Shown here in pieces: positions 24,168 to 32,484 of a DNA stretch of 33,330 bases. A model generated the notes under the pieces. That model was not told where the DNA came from, did no database searches, and saw nothing but the letters and a program-made list of their open reading frames with translations. Origin of the DNA: an uncultured Rhodobacterales bacterium (GTDB lineage Bacteria > Pseudomonadota > Alphaproteobacteria > Rhodobacterales > Rhodobacteraceae); contig CAIMWI010000068.1 in the NCBI GenBank assembly GCA_903845215.1, positions 1 to 33,330 on the forward strand, given 5' to 3'. The translations under genes were made by a program, and so were the position numbers. The first letter of the stretch is position 1, and every line of letters starts with the position of its first letter.

Positions 24168-26075
24168 ATGAAAACCCTTGATGTCATCACAATTGGCCGA
24201 TCTTCGGTTGACCTGTACGGTGCGCAGGTGGGGGGGCGTCTGGAAGACATGGCCTCTTTCCAGAAATATGTCGGCGGATCGCCCACCAATATGGCAACGG
24301 GCACGGCGCGCTTGGGCCTGAAATCGGCGTTGATCACGCGGGTCGGCAACGAACATATGGGCCGCTTTATCTTGGAAGAGTTGGCCAAGGAAGGCGTGGA
24401 TACCCGCGGTGTAAAAACCGATCCAGAGCGTCTGACAGCACTGGTTTTGCTGGGGATACGCGACGAAAAGCAGTTCCCTTTGATTTTCTACCGCGAAAAC
24501 TGTGCCGATATGGCGCTGTGCGAAGACGATATCGACGAAGGCTTTATTGCCCAATCCCGGTCGGTCGTGGCCACGGGCACCCATCTGTCGCATCCCAAGA
24601 CCGAGGCAGCGGTGCTGAAAGCCCTGACCCTGGCACGCAAACACGGCGCACGCACGGCGTTGGATATCGACTATCGGCCAAACCTGTGGGGGCTTGGAGG
24701 CCACGGTGACGGCGAAAGTCGCTTTATCGAAAGTGCCAAGGTCACGGCCAAATTGCAGCAATCGCTGCACTTGTTTGACCTGATCGTAGGTACGGAAGAA
24801 GAGTTTCACATCGCAGGTGGCACCACCGACACCATTGCCGCTTTGCGCGCAGTGCGGGCTGTTTCCAAGGCCACCTTGGTGTGCAAGCGTGGCCCCATGG
24901 GTGCGGTGGCCTTTACAGATGCAGTGCCAGACAGTCTGGAAGACGGCCAAACCGGCCCCGGCTTTCCGATTGAAGTGTTTAACGTTTTGGGCGCTGGCGA
25001 TGGGTTTATGTCGGGCTTGCTCAAAGGCTGGTTGGATGATGAACCTTGGCCCACGGCACTCACCTATGCCAATGCTTGCGGGGCTTTTGCCGTCTCTCGC
25101 CACGGCTGCACGCCCGCCTATCCGTCGTGGGAGGAAATGCAGTTTTTCCTAAGACGCGGCATTGTGAACAAGGCTTTGCGCAAGGATTTGGCGTTAGAGC
25201 AGGTGCATTGGGCCACCAACCGCCGCAAGGTTTGGAAAGAGGTGAAGGCCTTTGCCTATGACCACCGCATTCAGCTAGAGGATTTGCCCGGTGCCACGCC
25301 GGAAAAGATCGCGGCGTTTAAGGAATTGTGCGTAGACGCTACGTTGGATGTGGCGCAGGGCCGCGAAGGGTTTGGCCTGCTGTGTGACAGCCGCCTTGGG
25401 CGCACCGCGCTGTACCGTGCGGCAGGGCAAGGGCTGTGGATTGGCCGCCCAGTAGAATGGCCCACCTCGCGCCCACTGACGCTGGAACCCGAAATTGGCC
25501 CCGATTTCGGCGGCCTGTCGGAATGGCCCTTGGAACATGTCGTCAAGGTTTTGTGCTTTTGCCACCCCGACGATTCCGAAGAGATGCGTGCCGCGCAAGA
25601 AGACACTGTCACCCGCCTTTTTGCCGCCTGTCGGCGCAACCGGCTGGAGATGCTGTTGGAAATCATCCCCTCTAAAGTCGGGCCTGTCGATGATCTGACC
25701 AATGCCCGCCTGATCCATCGCTGGTATGATATTGGTGTCTTTCCTGATTGGTGGAAGCTGGAACCGATGCAAACGACGCAAGCTTGGGCCGCCACCTGTG
25801 CCGCGATCGAGGCGAATGATCCTTATGTGCAAGGCATCGTCATTTTGGGGCTGGGCCAGACCGAGGCAGAACTCGCCGCCTCGTTCCGGCTTGCAGCCCC
25901 CTTTCCGCTGGTGAAAGGCTTTGCCGTGGGCCGCACGATCCACGCCGATGTCGGGCGCGATTGGATAGCGGGCAAGATAGATGACGCAACCGCCGTGGCC
26001 ACGATGGCCGCCAATTACCGCCGTTTGGTGGGGTATTGGGATGACGCCCGCAATGGGCAAGGAGCCGCAAAATGA
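24168..26075 (+). CDS. iolC: 5-dehydro-2-deoxygluconokinase fused to DUF2090 domain (IolC)
   Basis: A 635-residue bifunctional-looking protein. Residues about 1-325 are a PfkB-family kinase: substrate block YVGGSPTNMATGTARLGL (34-51) and the anion-hole/catalytic LGAGDGFMSGLL near 275-286, the Asp acting as base. It phosphorylates 5-dehydro-2-deoxy-D-gluconate in inositol breakdown. Residues about 335-625 are the DUF2090 domain found fused to IolC in proteobacteria and proposed to be the 6-phospho-5-dehydro-2-deoxygluconate aldolase. I chose ATG at 24168 (GGGAG eight bases upstream); an in-frame TTG at 24153 overlaps that site. It overlaps iolD by four bases (ATGA), so translation is probably coupled. 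Confidence 0.94.
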   Translation: MKTLDVITIGRSSVDLYGAQVGGRLEDMASFQKYVGGSPTNMATGTARLGLKSALITRVGNEHMGRFILEELAKEGVDTRGVKTDPERLTALVLLGIRDEKQFPLIFYRENCADMALCEDDIDEGFIAQSRSVVATGTHLSHPKTEAAVLKALTLARKHGARTALDIDYRPNLWGLGGHGDGESRFIESAKVTAKLQQSLHLFDLIVGTEEEFHIAGGTTDTIAALRAVRAVSKATLVCKRGPMGAVAFTDAVPDSLEDGQTGPGFPIEVFNVLGAGDGFMSGLLKGWLDDEPWPTALTYANACGAFAVSRHGCTPAYPSWEEMQFFLRRGIVNKALRKDLALEQVHWATNRRKVWKEVKAFAYDHRIQLEDLPGATPEKIAAFKELCVDATLDVAQGREGFGLLCDSRLGRTALYRAAGQGLWIGRPVEWPTSRPLTLEPEIGPDFGGLSEWPLEHVVKVLCFCHPDDSEEMRAAQEDTVTRLFAACRRNRLEMLLEIIPSKVGPVDDLTNARLIHRWYDIGVFPDWWKLEPMQTTQAWAATCAAIEANDPYVQGIVILGLGQTEAELAASFRLAAPFPLVKGFAVGRTIHADVGRDWIAGKIDDATAVATMAANYRRLVGYWDDARNGQGAAK

Positions 26076-27898
26076 CCACGATCCGCCTCACCGCTGCCCA
26101 AGCCATGGTCAAATGGCTGTCGGTCCAGATGACAGAAGAGGGGCAGCCCTTCATCGCCGGCGTCTGGGCCATCTTTGGCCACGGCAACGTGGCAGGCTTG
26201 GGCGAGGCATTGCACGGCATAGGCAAAGCCTTGCCCACTTGGCGCGGCCAGAACGAGCAGACCATGGCCCACACGGCCATTGCCTATGCCAAAACCATGA
26301 ACCGCAGACGGGCCATGGCGGTGACCTCGTCGATCGGGCCGGGGGCGACGAATATGGTCACGGCGGCGGCTCTGGCGCATGTAAACCGCGTGCCGGTGTT
26401 GCTTATTCCGGGCGATGTCTTTGCCAGCCGCGCGCCTGACCCCGTGCTGCAACAGGTCGAAGATTTTGACGATGGCACCGTGTCGGCCAACGATTGCTTC
26501 CGTCCCGTCAGCCGCTATTTCGACCGCATCAGCCGCCCCGAACATCTGCTGACCGCCTTGCCCCGCGCCTTGCGGGTGATGACCGATCCGGCCAACTGCG
26601 GCCCCGTGACACTGGCGTTTTGTCAAGACACGCAGGCTGAAGCCTATGATTACCCTGTCGAATTCTTTGACCCCAAGGTCTGGTACATCTCGCGCCCCGA
26701 ACCCGATGCGCGCGAACTTGCCGCCGCTGTGGCTGCGATCAAGCAAGCAAAGTCGCCCCTGATCGTGGCGGGCGGCGGCGTGCTGTATTCCGGCGCCCAA
26801 GAGGCTTTGCTGGCCTTTGCGCGCACCCACAACATCCCCTTGGTCGAAACCCAAGCTGGCAAAGGCGCTGTGGACGGTGACGAAAAGCTGCACTTCGGCA
26901 CGCCGGGGGTGACTGGCACCGCATGCGGGAACGAACTTGCGGCGAAAGCTGATCTGGTGATTGGGGTTGGCACGCGGTTTTCGGATTTCACCACAGGGTC
27001 GTGGACGGTCTTTTCTGCCCCCGGGCGTAAAATTTTGTCGATCAACGTGCATGGCTATGATGCGGCCAAACGCGGGGCCATGGCGCTGGTGTCAGATGCC
27101 AAAGTGGCGTTGGAAAAGATCGGTGCGGCTTTGGGGCCCACCCGCTTTGCCGACCCCGATTTTGCAGCCCGCGATGCATGGTTTGCCTTGGTCGATGGCC
27201 TGACGGCGCTTCCCTCTGGCAACCAACTGCCCAGCGATGCGCAGGTGATTGGCGCGGTGCAGCGCAATACGGGAAAATCCTCGGTCGTGATGAGTGCGGC
27301 CGGCACCATGCCCGGCGCACTCCACACGCTGCTTCGCACCGCCAAGGGTGGCTATCACATGGAATACGGCTTTTCGTGCATGGGCTACGAGATTGCCGGT
27401 GCAATGGGTGTCAAACTCGCAAGGCCCGAGGCGGATGTGATCTGCATGGTGGGCGATGGCAGCTATATGATGGCCAACAGCGAATTGGCCACAGCCGTGT
27501 TGATGGGCGTGCCCTTTACCGTGGTGCTCACCGATAACCGCGGATTTGGCTGCATCAACCGCCTTCAAAAGGCCACGGGTGGGGCGCCCTTCAACAACCT
27601 TTTGGCTGACAGTTATCACGTCAACACCGCCAACATCGACTTTGTGGCCCATGCAGGGTCGATGGGGGCCCATGTGGTCAAAGCGGCCTCGGTGCAAGGC
27701 CTTGAAACCGCCATGCAAGCCGCCAAATCGGCGCGTTTGCCCACGGTGATCGTCATCGATACCGACCCGATGCCGGGCACCGGCGGTGGCGGCAGCTGGT
27801 GGGAGGTGGCCGTGCCCGAAGTGTCGGCGCGCGCCGAGGTTCAGGCCGCCCGCGATGCCTATGTCGCGGGGGCAGCGCATCAGGCTTTGGTGCGCTGA
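26072..27898 (+). CDS. iolD: 3D-(3,5/4)-trihydroxycyclohexane-1,2-dione hydrolase IolD
   Basis: A 608-residue thiamine-diphosphate enzyme that opens the ring of the dione made from scyllo-inosose dehydration, giving 5-deoxy-glucuronate. The N-terminal Pyr domain carries the cofactor-activating glutamate in RGQNEQTMAH; the central TPP_enzyme_M domain follows (about 205-335); the C-terminal PP domain has the Mg-diphosphate motif GDGSYMMANSELATA ... TDNRGFGC. It overlaps iolC by four bases and precedes iolB by 29, forming one operon. Length is typical of IolD (about 610-640). Confidence 0.96.
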   Translation: MTTIRLTAAQAMVKWLSVQMTEEGQPFIAGVWAIFGHGNVAGLGEALHGIGKALPTWRGQNEQTMAHTAIAYAKTMNRRRAMAVTSSIGPGATNMVTAAALAHVNRVPVLLIPGDVFASRAPDPVLQQVEDFDDGTVSANDCFRPVSRYFDRISRPEHLLTALPRALRVMTDPANCGPVTLAFCQDTQAEAYDYPVEFFDPKVWYISRPEPDARELAAAVAAIKQAKSPLIVAGGGVLYSGAQEALLAFARTHNIPLVETQAGKGAVDGDEKLHFGTPGVTGTACGNELAAKADLVIGVGTRFSDFTTGSWTVFSAPGRKILSINVHGYDAAKRGAMALVSDAKVALEKIGAALGPTRFADPDFAARDAWFALVDGLTALPSGNQLPSDAQVIGAVQRNTGKSSVVMSAAGTMPGALHTLLRTAKGGYHMEYGFSCMGYEIAGAMGVKLARPEADVICMVGDGSYMMANSELATAVLMGVPFTVVLTDNRGFGCINRLQKATGGAPFNNLLADSYHVNTANIDFVAHAGSMGAHVVKAASVQGLETAMQAAKSARLPTVIVIDTDPMPGTGGGGSWWEVAVPEVSARAEVQAARDAYVAGAAHQALVR

Positions 27899-27927
27899 CG
27901 GTTTTTGCCATATCAAAGGGGTCTGTC

Positions 27928-28743
27928 ATGTCACATTTGCTGCGCAAACCAACCGGCACCACAGGCAAGGTGCATGACATCACAGCCCAAAGTGCGGGCT
28001 GGTCCTATGTTGGCTTTGGCCTTTACCGCCTTGAGGCTGGCGAAACCGCAGCCGAAGTCACAGGCGACCGCGAAGTCATCTTGGTGCTGGTCGAAGGCAA
28101 AGCCCATATCACAGGCGCGGGCCAAGATTTCGGCGACATGGGCGAGCGGATGAGTGTGTTCGAAAAGACCCCGCCGCATTGCATCTACTTTCCCGCCGAC
28201 ACGTCGTGGAACGCGGTTGCCACCACCGCGTGTACCTTGGCCGTCTGCACGGCCCCCGCCAAAGGTGTCTATCCCGCCCGCCGCTTGGGGCCAGAGGGCA
28301 TCTCGATGCTGCCGCGCGGCAGCGGGGCCAACACCCGCTTTGTCAACAACATCGCGATGGAAGGCCGCGACGTAGCCTCAAGCCTACTTGTGACAGAGGT
28401 CTTCACCCCCCAAGGCAACTGGTCGTCCTATCCCAGCCACCGCCATGACGAGGATGACTTTCCCCACATGACCTATCTGGAAGAAACCTATTACCACCGC
28501 CTGAACCCCGCCCAAGGCTTCGGCATCCAGCGCGTTTATACCGAAGATGGCAGTCTGGATGAAACCATGGCTGTCAAGAACCATGATGTCACCCTTGTGC
28601 CCAAAGGCCACCACCCCTGCGGTGCGCCCTATGGGTATGAGATGTATTACCTTAACGTCATGGCCGGCCCCTTGCGCAAATGGCGCTTTGCCAACGATCC
28701 TGACCACGACTGGATCTATAAGCGCGACACTCCAACCGCCTAA
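27928..28743 (+). CDS. iolB: 5-deoxy-glucuronate isomerase IolB
   Basis: A 271-residue cupin-type isomerase converting 5-deoxy-glucuronate to 5-dehydro-2-deoxy-D-gluconate, the IolC substrate. Metal-site features are visible: SSYPSHRHDEDDFPHMTYLEE is interrupted here as SYPSHRHDEDDFP (HxH plus acidic residue) and the later KGHHPCGAPYGYEMYYLN block. Start ATG at 27928 has AAGGGG nine bases upstream; an open frame extends further left inside iolD but is not coding. It directly follows iolD; iolE, commonly between them or next to them, is absent. It is convergent with kup. Confidence 0.95.
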   Translation: MSHLLRKPTGTTGKVHDITAQSAGWSYVGFGLYRLEAGETAAEVTGDREVILVLVEGKAHITGAGQDFGDMGERMSVFEKTPPHCIYFPADTSWNAVATTACTLAVCTAPAKGVYPARRLGPEGISMLPRGSGANTRFVNNIAMEGRDVASSLLVTEVFTPQGNWSSYPSHRHDEDDFPHMTYLEETYYHRLNPAQGFGIQRVYTEDGSLDETMAVKNHDVTLVPKGHHPCGAPYGYEMYYLNVMAGPLRKWRFANDPDHDWIYKRDTPTA

Positions 28744-28768
28744 ACCGCGCTATTTCACCGAGGCGCAA

Positions 28769-28806
28769 ATACTCGCGGGGGGTCTGGGGGGCGGCACGCC
28801 CCCCAG
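28769..28806 (+). repeat. Small GC-rich intergenic repeat (copy B), possible two-way terminator
   Basis: ATACTC, then GCGGGGGGT and the perfect hairpin CTGGGGGGCG-GCA-CGCCCCCCAG (28784-28806, 10-bp stem, 3-nt loop). Same order of parts as the element at 21050-21086. It sits between the convergent stops of iolB and kup and could block transcription from either side, but lacks T-runs. Confidence 0.6.
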
Positions 28807-28831
28807 CCGGGGCCGCCGCGCGCGCTTGGGC

Positions 28832-30784
28832 TTAGATTGTCATCTGCTGGCCCATCTCAACCACGCGGTTCGACGGCAGGCCGTAAAAGGCCGTGGCATC
28901 GGCGGCGGATTTGGATAGGCCGATAAAGATACGCTCTTGCCACAGGGGCAGGCCCTGATGGCGGGCAGACCGGAAGGTGCGGCGGTTCAAAAAGAAACTG
29001 GTCGTCATTATGTCAAATTTCTCGCCCCGCTTGCGCGCCAGCGACAGGCCGCGCGGCACATTGGGGCGCTCCATATAGCCAAAGGTCATCACCACGCGCA
29101 CAAAACGGTCTGACAGCCGCTCGATGGTGACTTTCTTTTCATCCGACACCGTCGGGGTATTGGCCACCGTCACCGTCACAATGAAATTCTGGCTGTGCAG
29201 CACGCGGTTGTGCTTAAGGTTGTGCAACAAGGCCGAGGGCGCTGTGTTGGGATCTTGGGTCAAAAACACCGCCGTGCCGGGCACAGACATCGGCTGCGAT
29301 TTGTCCAGCATGGCGATCAACTTAACCAGCGAAATGGCCGAATCCGCCGCCTTTTGCTTCACATGGTTGGTGCCGCGCACCCAAGACCAGATCAGCACAC
29401 ACATCAACGCCGCAATCGCCACCGGCACGTAGCCGCCGTCATGCAGTTTCATCATATTCGCGCCGAGGAACATCAATTCAACGACCAAGATCGGTGCCAC
29501 AACCCCGATCACGGCCACCAGCGGCCATTTCCACGCTTTCAAGAACAGCACGAAAGCCAAGATCGTGGTGATCACCATGTCCCCACTGACGGCAATTCCA
29601 TAGGCCGAGGCCAGCCTGCTGGACGACCCAAAAGCAATCACCAAACAGATCACCGACAGCATCAAAATCATGTTCACGCGCGGCATGTAGATCTGGCCGT
29701 GCTGGGTTTCAGAGGTGTGGCGAATTTCCAACCGCGGCAAAAGCCCCATTTGAACGGCCTGCTGCATCATTGAAAATGCGCCCGATATGACGGCTTGCGA
29801 GGCAATCACAGCGGCCGCCGTGGCCAAGATGACCAAGGGCAACAAAAGCACCGTTGGGGCCATCAAAAAGAACGGGTCACTGGCGGCGGCCGGGTTGCTT
29901 AGCACAAAGGCCCCCTGCCCCAGATAGCTTAACGCCAAGGCCGGAAAGACCAGAATGCTCCACGCCCAGCGGATCGGCGTGCGCCCGAAATGACCCATAT
30001 CGGCATAAAGCGCCTCGCCGCCTGTCACTGCCAGAAAGACAGAACCGAGGATAAAGAAAGACCCAAGCTTGTGGGCCGCAAGAAATGTCAGCGCATGATA
30101 GGGGTTTAGCGCTGCAAGGATGTCTGTGTTGTCGCCAATATGCATCACCCCAAGGCCTGCCATGGTCAAAAACCACATCACCATAATCGGTCCAAACAAG
30201 ATTGCGACCCGTTCGGTGCCTTGGGATTGAAACAAAAACAGGCCGATGATGATGCCCAAGGTCGCGGGCACCACATAGGGGCCAAACGCGGGGGCAACGA
30301 TGGCCATGCCTTCCACCGCCGAAAGAACCGACATAGCGGGCGTGATCATCGCATCGCCAAAGAACAGCGAAATCCCCACAACGCCGATCGCAATCAACCA
30401 CCCAGGCCGCCGCTTCAACGCTTGTTGGACCAAGGCCACAAGCGACAGCGTGCCGCCTTCGCCGCGGTTATCGGCCCGCATGATCAACAGCACATATTTG
30501 ATGGTGACGATCAGCACCAAGGTCCAAATAAGCAACGAGACGATTCCCACCACCTCGGACCCATCCTTGCCATCCCATCCCGCGCCATGCAGGGATTCGC
30601 GCAACGCATAAAGCGGCGAGGTCCCGATGTCGCCGTAGACAACGCCGATGCAGCCAAGCATCAGTTTCCCAAGGTTTTTGGGCTTTTCATGGGTGGAATG
30701 ATGGGGCTGCGCCGCTTGGGCAGGGGCAGTTTTGGGCTCGGTTTTGGCAGAAACCGGATCGTCTGTTTTGTTTTGTTCGTTCAT
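28832..30784 (-). CDS. kup: Low-affinity potassium uptake protein Kup
   Basis: A 650-residue KUP/HAK/KT-family K+ (proton-coupled) importer of the inner membrane. A Gln/Pro-rich hydrophilic N-terminal tail (1-38) precedes the family signature GVVYGDIGTSPLYA (47-60). About twelve membrane helices fill roughly residues 45-475, including GGEGGTLSL-type ADNRGEGGTLSLVAL and TGGEALYADMGHFG. A cytoplasmic C-terminal domain (about 490-650) follows. Length is typical (620-680). The start ATG at 30784 has only a weak AGG upstream. It is transcribed toward iolB and is not part of the inositol operon. Confidence 0.95.
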   Translation of the reverse strand: MNEQNKTDDPVSAKTEPKTAPAQAAQPHHSTHEKPKNLGKLMLGCIGVVYGDIGTSPLYALRESLHGAGWDGKDGSEVVGIVSLLIWTLVLIVTIKYVLLIMRADNRGEGGTLSLVALVQQALKRRPGWLIAIGVVGISLFFGDAMITPAMSVLSAVEGMAIVAPAFGPYVVPATLGIIIGLFLFQSQGTERVAILFGPIMVMWFLTMAGLGVMHIGDNTDILAALNPYHALTFLAAHKLGSFFILGSVFLAVTGGEALYADMGHFGRTPIRWAWSILVFPALALSYLGQGAFVLSNPAAASDPFFLMAPTVLLLPLVILATAAAVIASQAVISGAFSMMQQAVQMGLLPRLEIRHTSETQHGQIYMPRVNMILMLSVICLVIAFGSSSRLASAYGIAVSGDMVITTILAFVLFLKAWKWPLVAVIGVVAPILVVELMFLGANMMKLHDGGYVPVAIAALMCVLIWSWVRGTNHVKQKAADSAISLVKLIAMLDKSQPMSVPGTAVFLTQDPNTAPSALLHNLKHNRVLHSQNFIVTVTVANTPTVSDEKKVTIERLSDRFVRVVMTFGYMERPNVPRGLSLARKRGEKFDIMTTSFFLNRRTFRSARHQGLPLWQERIFIGLSKSAADATAFYGLPSNRVVEMGQQMTI

Positions 30785-30909
30785 GACCTGTGGCCGTGGA
30801 CCTATTTCGACCGCTGCCTACACCCGCCGCAGTGCGGCGTCCAGCGATGCCTTTCGCGCTTTATCTGGTCGGCAAGGTTTCACCAAAGTGGCCAAATTTT
30901 TTTGGCCCG

Positions 30910-31515
30910 CTAGGCAGAGAGGGTTCTGCGAAACAAATGGTCCAGAAAGTCGCCTGCCGCGTCAAACGGGTCGTGGCCCGTGCCCAGCACGGCACGGACC
31001 TGCACGTCAAAATCGGCGTAATGCTGGGTTAATGACCAAACGGAGAAAATCAGATGCACCGGATGCAGGCGCGCCATCCGCCCTGCGTCCATCCAGCCTT
31101 GCAAGACGGCGGCTTTTTCATCGACAAGATCTTTAAGCGGGCCTTGAATGCCATCAATCAACCGCGAGGCCCCTTGCAGCACCTCGTTGGCGAACAGCCT
31201 GCTTTCGCGCGGATAGTTGCGCGACAATTCCAGTTTGCGCCGCACATAGGCCAGCATCTCTTCGATTGGGTCGCCCGCGGGATCGATCTGGCGCAAAGGG
31301 TCCAACCACGTTTCCAGCTGGCGCGACAAAATAGCCGCATAGACCGCGTCTTTTGAGGGGAAGTAATACAGCAAATTCGGTTTAGACAGGCCCGCCACCT
31401 CGGCGATTTGATCCAAGGTCGCCCCGCGAAAGCCTTGCTTGGCAAAGACATCCAGCCCCGCATCCAGAATGGCGAGGTGGTTGCGTTCCTGAATGCGGGT
31501 TTTGGGTTTGAGCAT
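30910..31515 (-). CDS. TetR-family regulator, RutR-like (copy 1)
   Basis: A 201-residue repressor. The TetR helix-turn-helix occupies about residues 10-55 (GATLDQIAEVAGLSKPNLLYY is split by its turn; YYFPSKDAVYAAIL follows). The C-terminal ligand domain closely follows Escherichia coli RutR in pattern: KLELSRNYPRESRLFANE, LVDEKAAVLQGWMDAG and the WSLTQHYADF block. RutR senses uracil and controls pyrimidine use. I chose ATG at 31515 (AGGA five bases upstream); codons further upstream are not RutR-like. It is divergent from a small cupin gene, with a TGCAAA-N4-TTTGCA palindrome between them. It is a paralogue of the regulator at 32485-33114. Confidence 0.87.
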   Translation of the reverse strand: MLKPKTRIQERNHLAILDAGLDVFAKQGFRGATLDQIAEVAGLSKPNLLYYFPSKDAVYAAILSRQLETWLDPLRQIDPAGDPIEEMLAYVRRKLELSRNYPRESRLFANEVLQGASRLIDGIQGPLKDLVDEKAAVLQGWMDAGRMARLHPVHLIFSVWSLTQHYADFDVQVRAVLGTGHDPFDAAGDFLDHLFRRTLSA

Positions 31516-31567
31516 TTTGTCCTGGGCGAGCGCGTTCGGGGCAAGGGTTCCGCAAAACGCCGCAAGA

Positions 31568-31583
31568 TGCAAACAGCTTTGCA
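31568..31583. promoter_or_regulatory. Palindrome TGCAAA-N4-TTTGCA in divergent promoter
   Basis: Perfect 6-bp arms around CAGC, between the copy 1 TetR regulator (start 31515) and the cupin gene (start 31645). The 6-N4-6 geometry is the same as in the RutR-type sites near 33.1 kb but the sequence differs. It is the best operator candidate for this regulator. Confidence 0.45.
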
Positions 31584-31644
31584 AAGGGTCTGGTCGGACG
31601 GCCATTGGCGGCCTATCAAAAGCCATCCTCTGATGGAGAACGCC

Positions 31645-31929
31645 ATGCGCCCCGCTTGCACCGCCACCCGCCTTGTCGAAGACGACCGCGTGATCGTCAC
31701 CCGCTTTGACTTTGTCCCCGGGGCCGAAACTGGCTGGCATCGCCACGGCCATGATTATGTCATCACCGCCGTCACCGATTGCCATATGCTGCTGGAAGAA
31801 CCCGGCGGCGGCACGCGGCGCGTCTTGGTGCCTGCTGGCACCGCGTACCGCCGCATGGAAGGGGTCGAGCATAACGTGGTCAACGACGGCGCCGCGCAGA
31901 TGAGCTTTGTGGAAGTCGAACTGAAGTAG
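31645..31929 (+). CDS. Small cupin-domain protein
   Basis: A 94-residue single-domain cupin. The metal-type motif is seen as GWHRHGHDYVITAV (34-47, with two or three His) and a later EGVEHNVVN (75-83), giving the remaining His. No catalytic role can be assigned: small cupins may bind a sugar, an amine or a metal complex. GGAGAA lies four bases ahead of ATG 31645; the ATG at 31633 is too close to that site. It is divergent from a RutR-like regulator and convergent with the UPF0303 gene, in a region that leads into pyrimidine degradation genes, so a side role there is possible. Confidence 0.75.
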   Translation: MRPACTATRLVEDDRVIVTRFDFVPGAETGWHRHGHDYVITAVTDCHMLLEEPGGGTRRVLVPAGTAYRRMEGVEHNVVNDGAAQMSFVEVELK

Positions 31930-31961
31930 CGATCCCCCCTTGGGTGTGGCCGCCTTTGGTC

Positions 31962-32420
31962 TTAGCCCATCACCAAGCGGATCGCTTCCACCACCATTTT
32001 GTGGTCTTCCACCTGCGGCAGGCCCGACACCGTGGCCACAGCCACGATCCCTGCGCCTGCCACGCGCAGCGGCACCGCGCCGCCGCTGTCAGAATAATCG
32101 ATAGGCGACCAGCCTTCGCCTTCCACCGTGCGGTTATGCGCGGCATGCCGCATCCCGATCAGCAACGAGGCCTGTCCTGTCATCAGTGCCGCATTCGACT
32201 TGCGCCGCGCCCAGTTGTCGTTGTTGGCCGAAGATCCGGGTAGGGCCGCATGAAAAAAACAGCGGCTGGCATTGCGGATATTGACCACAACGGGCGCTTT
32301 GCGCGCTTGGGCCAAGGCGACGATTGCGGTGCCCAGTTTCAGTGCCATGGCCTCGTCGAAATGCGGCAGGATCAGGCCCGCTTCTTCGGCCTCAAGCTCG
32401 GATAGGGTGGGGGTGGTCAT
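31962..32420 (-). CDS. UPF0303 / haem-degrading-domain family protein
   Basis: A 152-residue cytoplasmic protein. The order of blocks matches the UPF0303 (PF03928-type, GlcG/HbpS-like) family: ALKLGTAIVALAQARKAPVVVNI (25-47), the ALPGSSANNDNWARRKSN segment (58-75), the SGGAVPLRVAGAGIVAVATVSGL stretch and a final EDHKMVVEAIR helix. Relatives bind haem or cobalamin-type ligands or have unknown roles. The start ATG at 32420 has AGGAG upstream (seen as ctcct on plus). It lies 64 bases after the copy 2 TetR gene on the same strand and may be co-transcribed with it. Confidence 0.82.
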   Translation of the reverse strand: MTTPTLSELEAEEAGLILPHFDEAMALKLGTAIVALAQARKAPVVVNIRNASRCFFHAALPGSSANNDNWARRKSNAALMTGQASLLIGMRHAAHNRTVEGEGWSPIDYSDSGGAVPLRVAGAGIVAVATVSGLPQVEDHKMVVEAIRLVMG

Positions 32421-32484
32421 GGGCGCTCCTGTAGAGGATGTGTTCGGGTGATCCTACGGCGACGGGAGGGGTTTGGAAATGGGT

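Noticed and set aside
24096..27052. Several long minus-strand frames opposite iolC and iolD
   Set aside because: They mirror confidently identified coding sequence, show no family pattern and lack ribosome sites.
30140..30913. Plus-strand frame of 257 codons opposite kup
   Set aside because: His/Arg/Gln-rich complement of a clear transporter gene; no motifs.
31589..31604. TGGTC-GGAC-GGCCA near the cupin promoter as a RutR site
   Set aside because: Half-sites are in the reverse order to the RutR consensus and one arm has a mismatch; the TGCAAA palindrome next to it is a better candidate.
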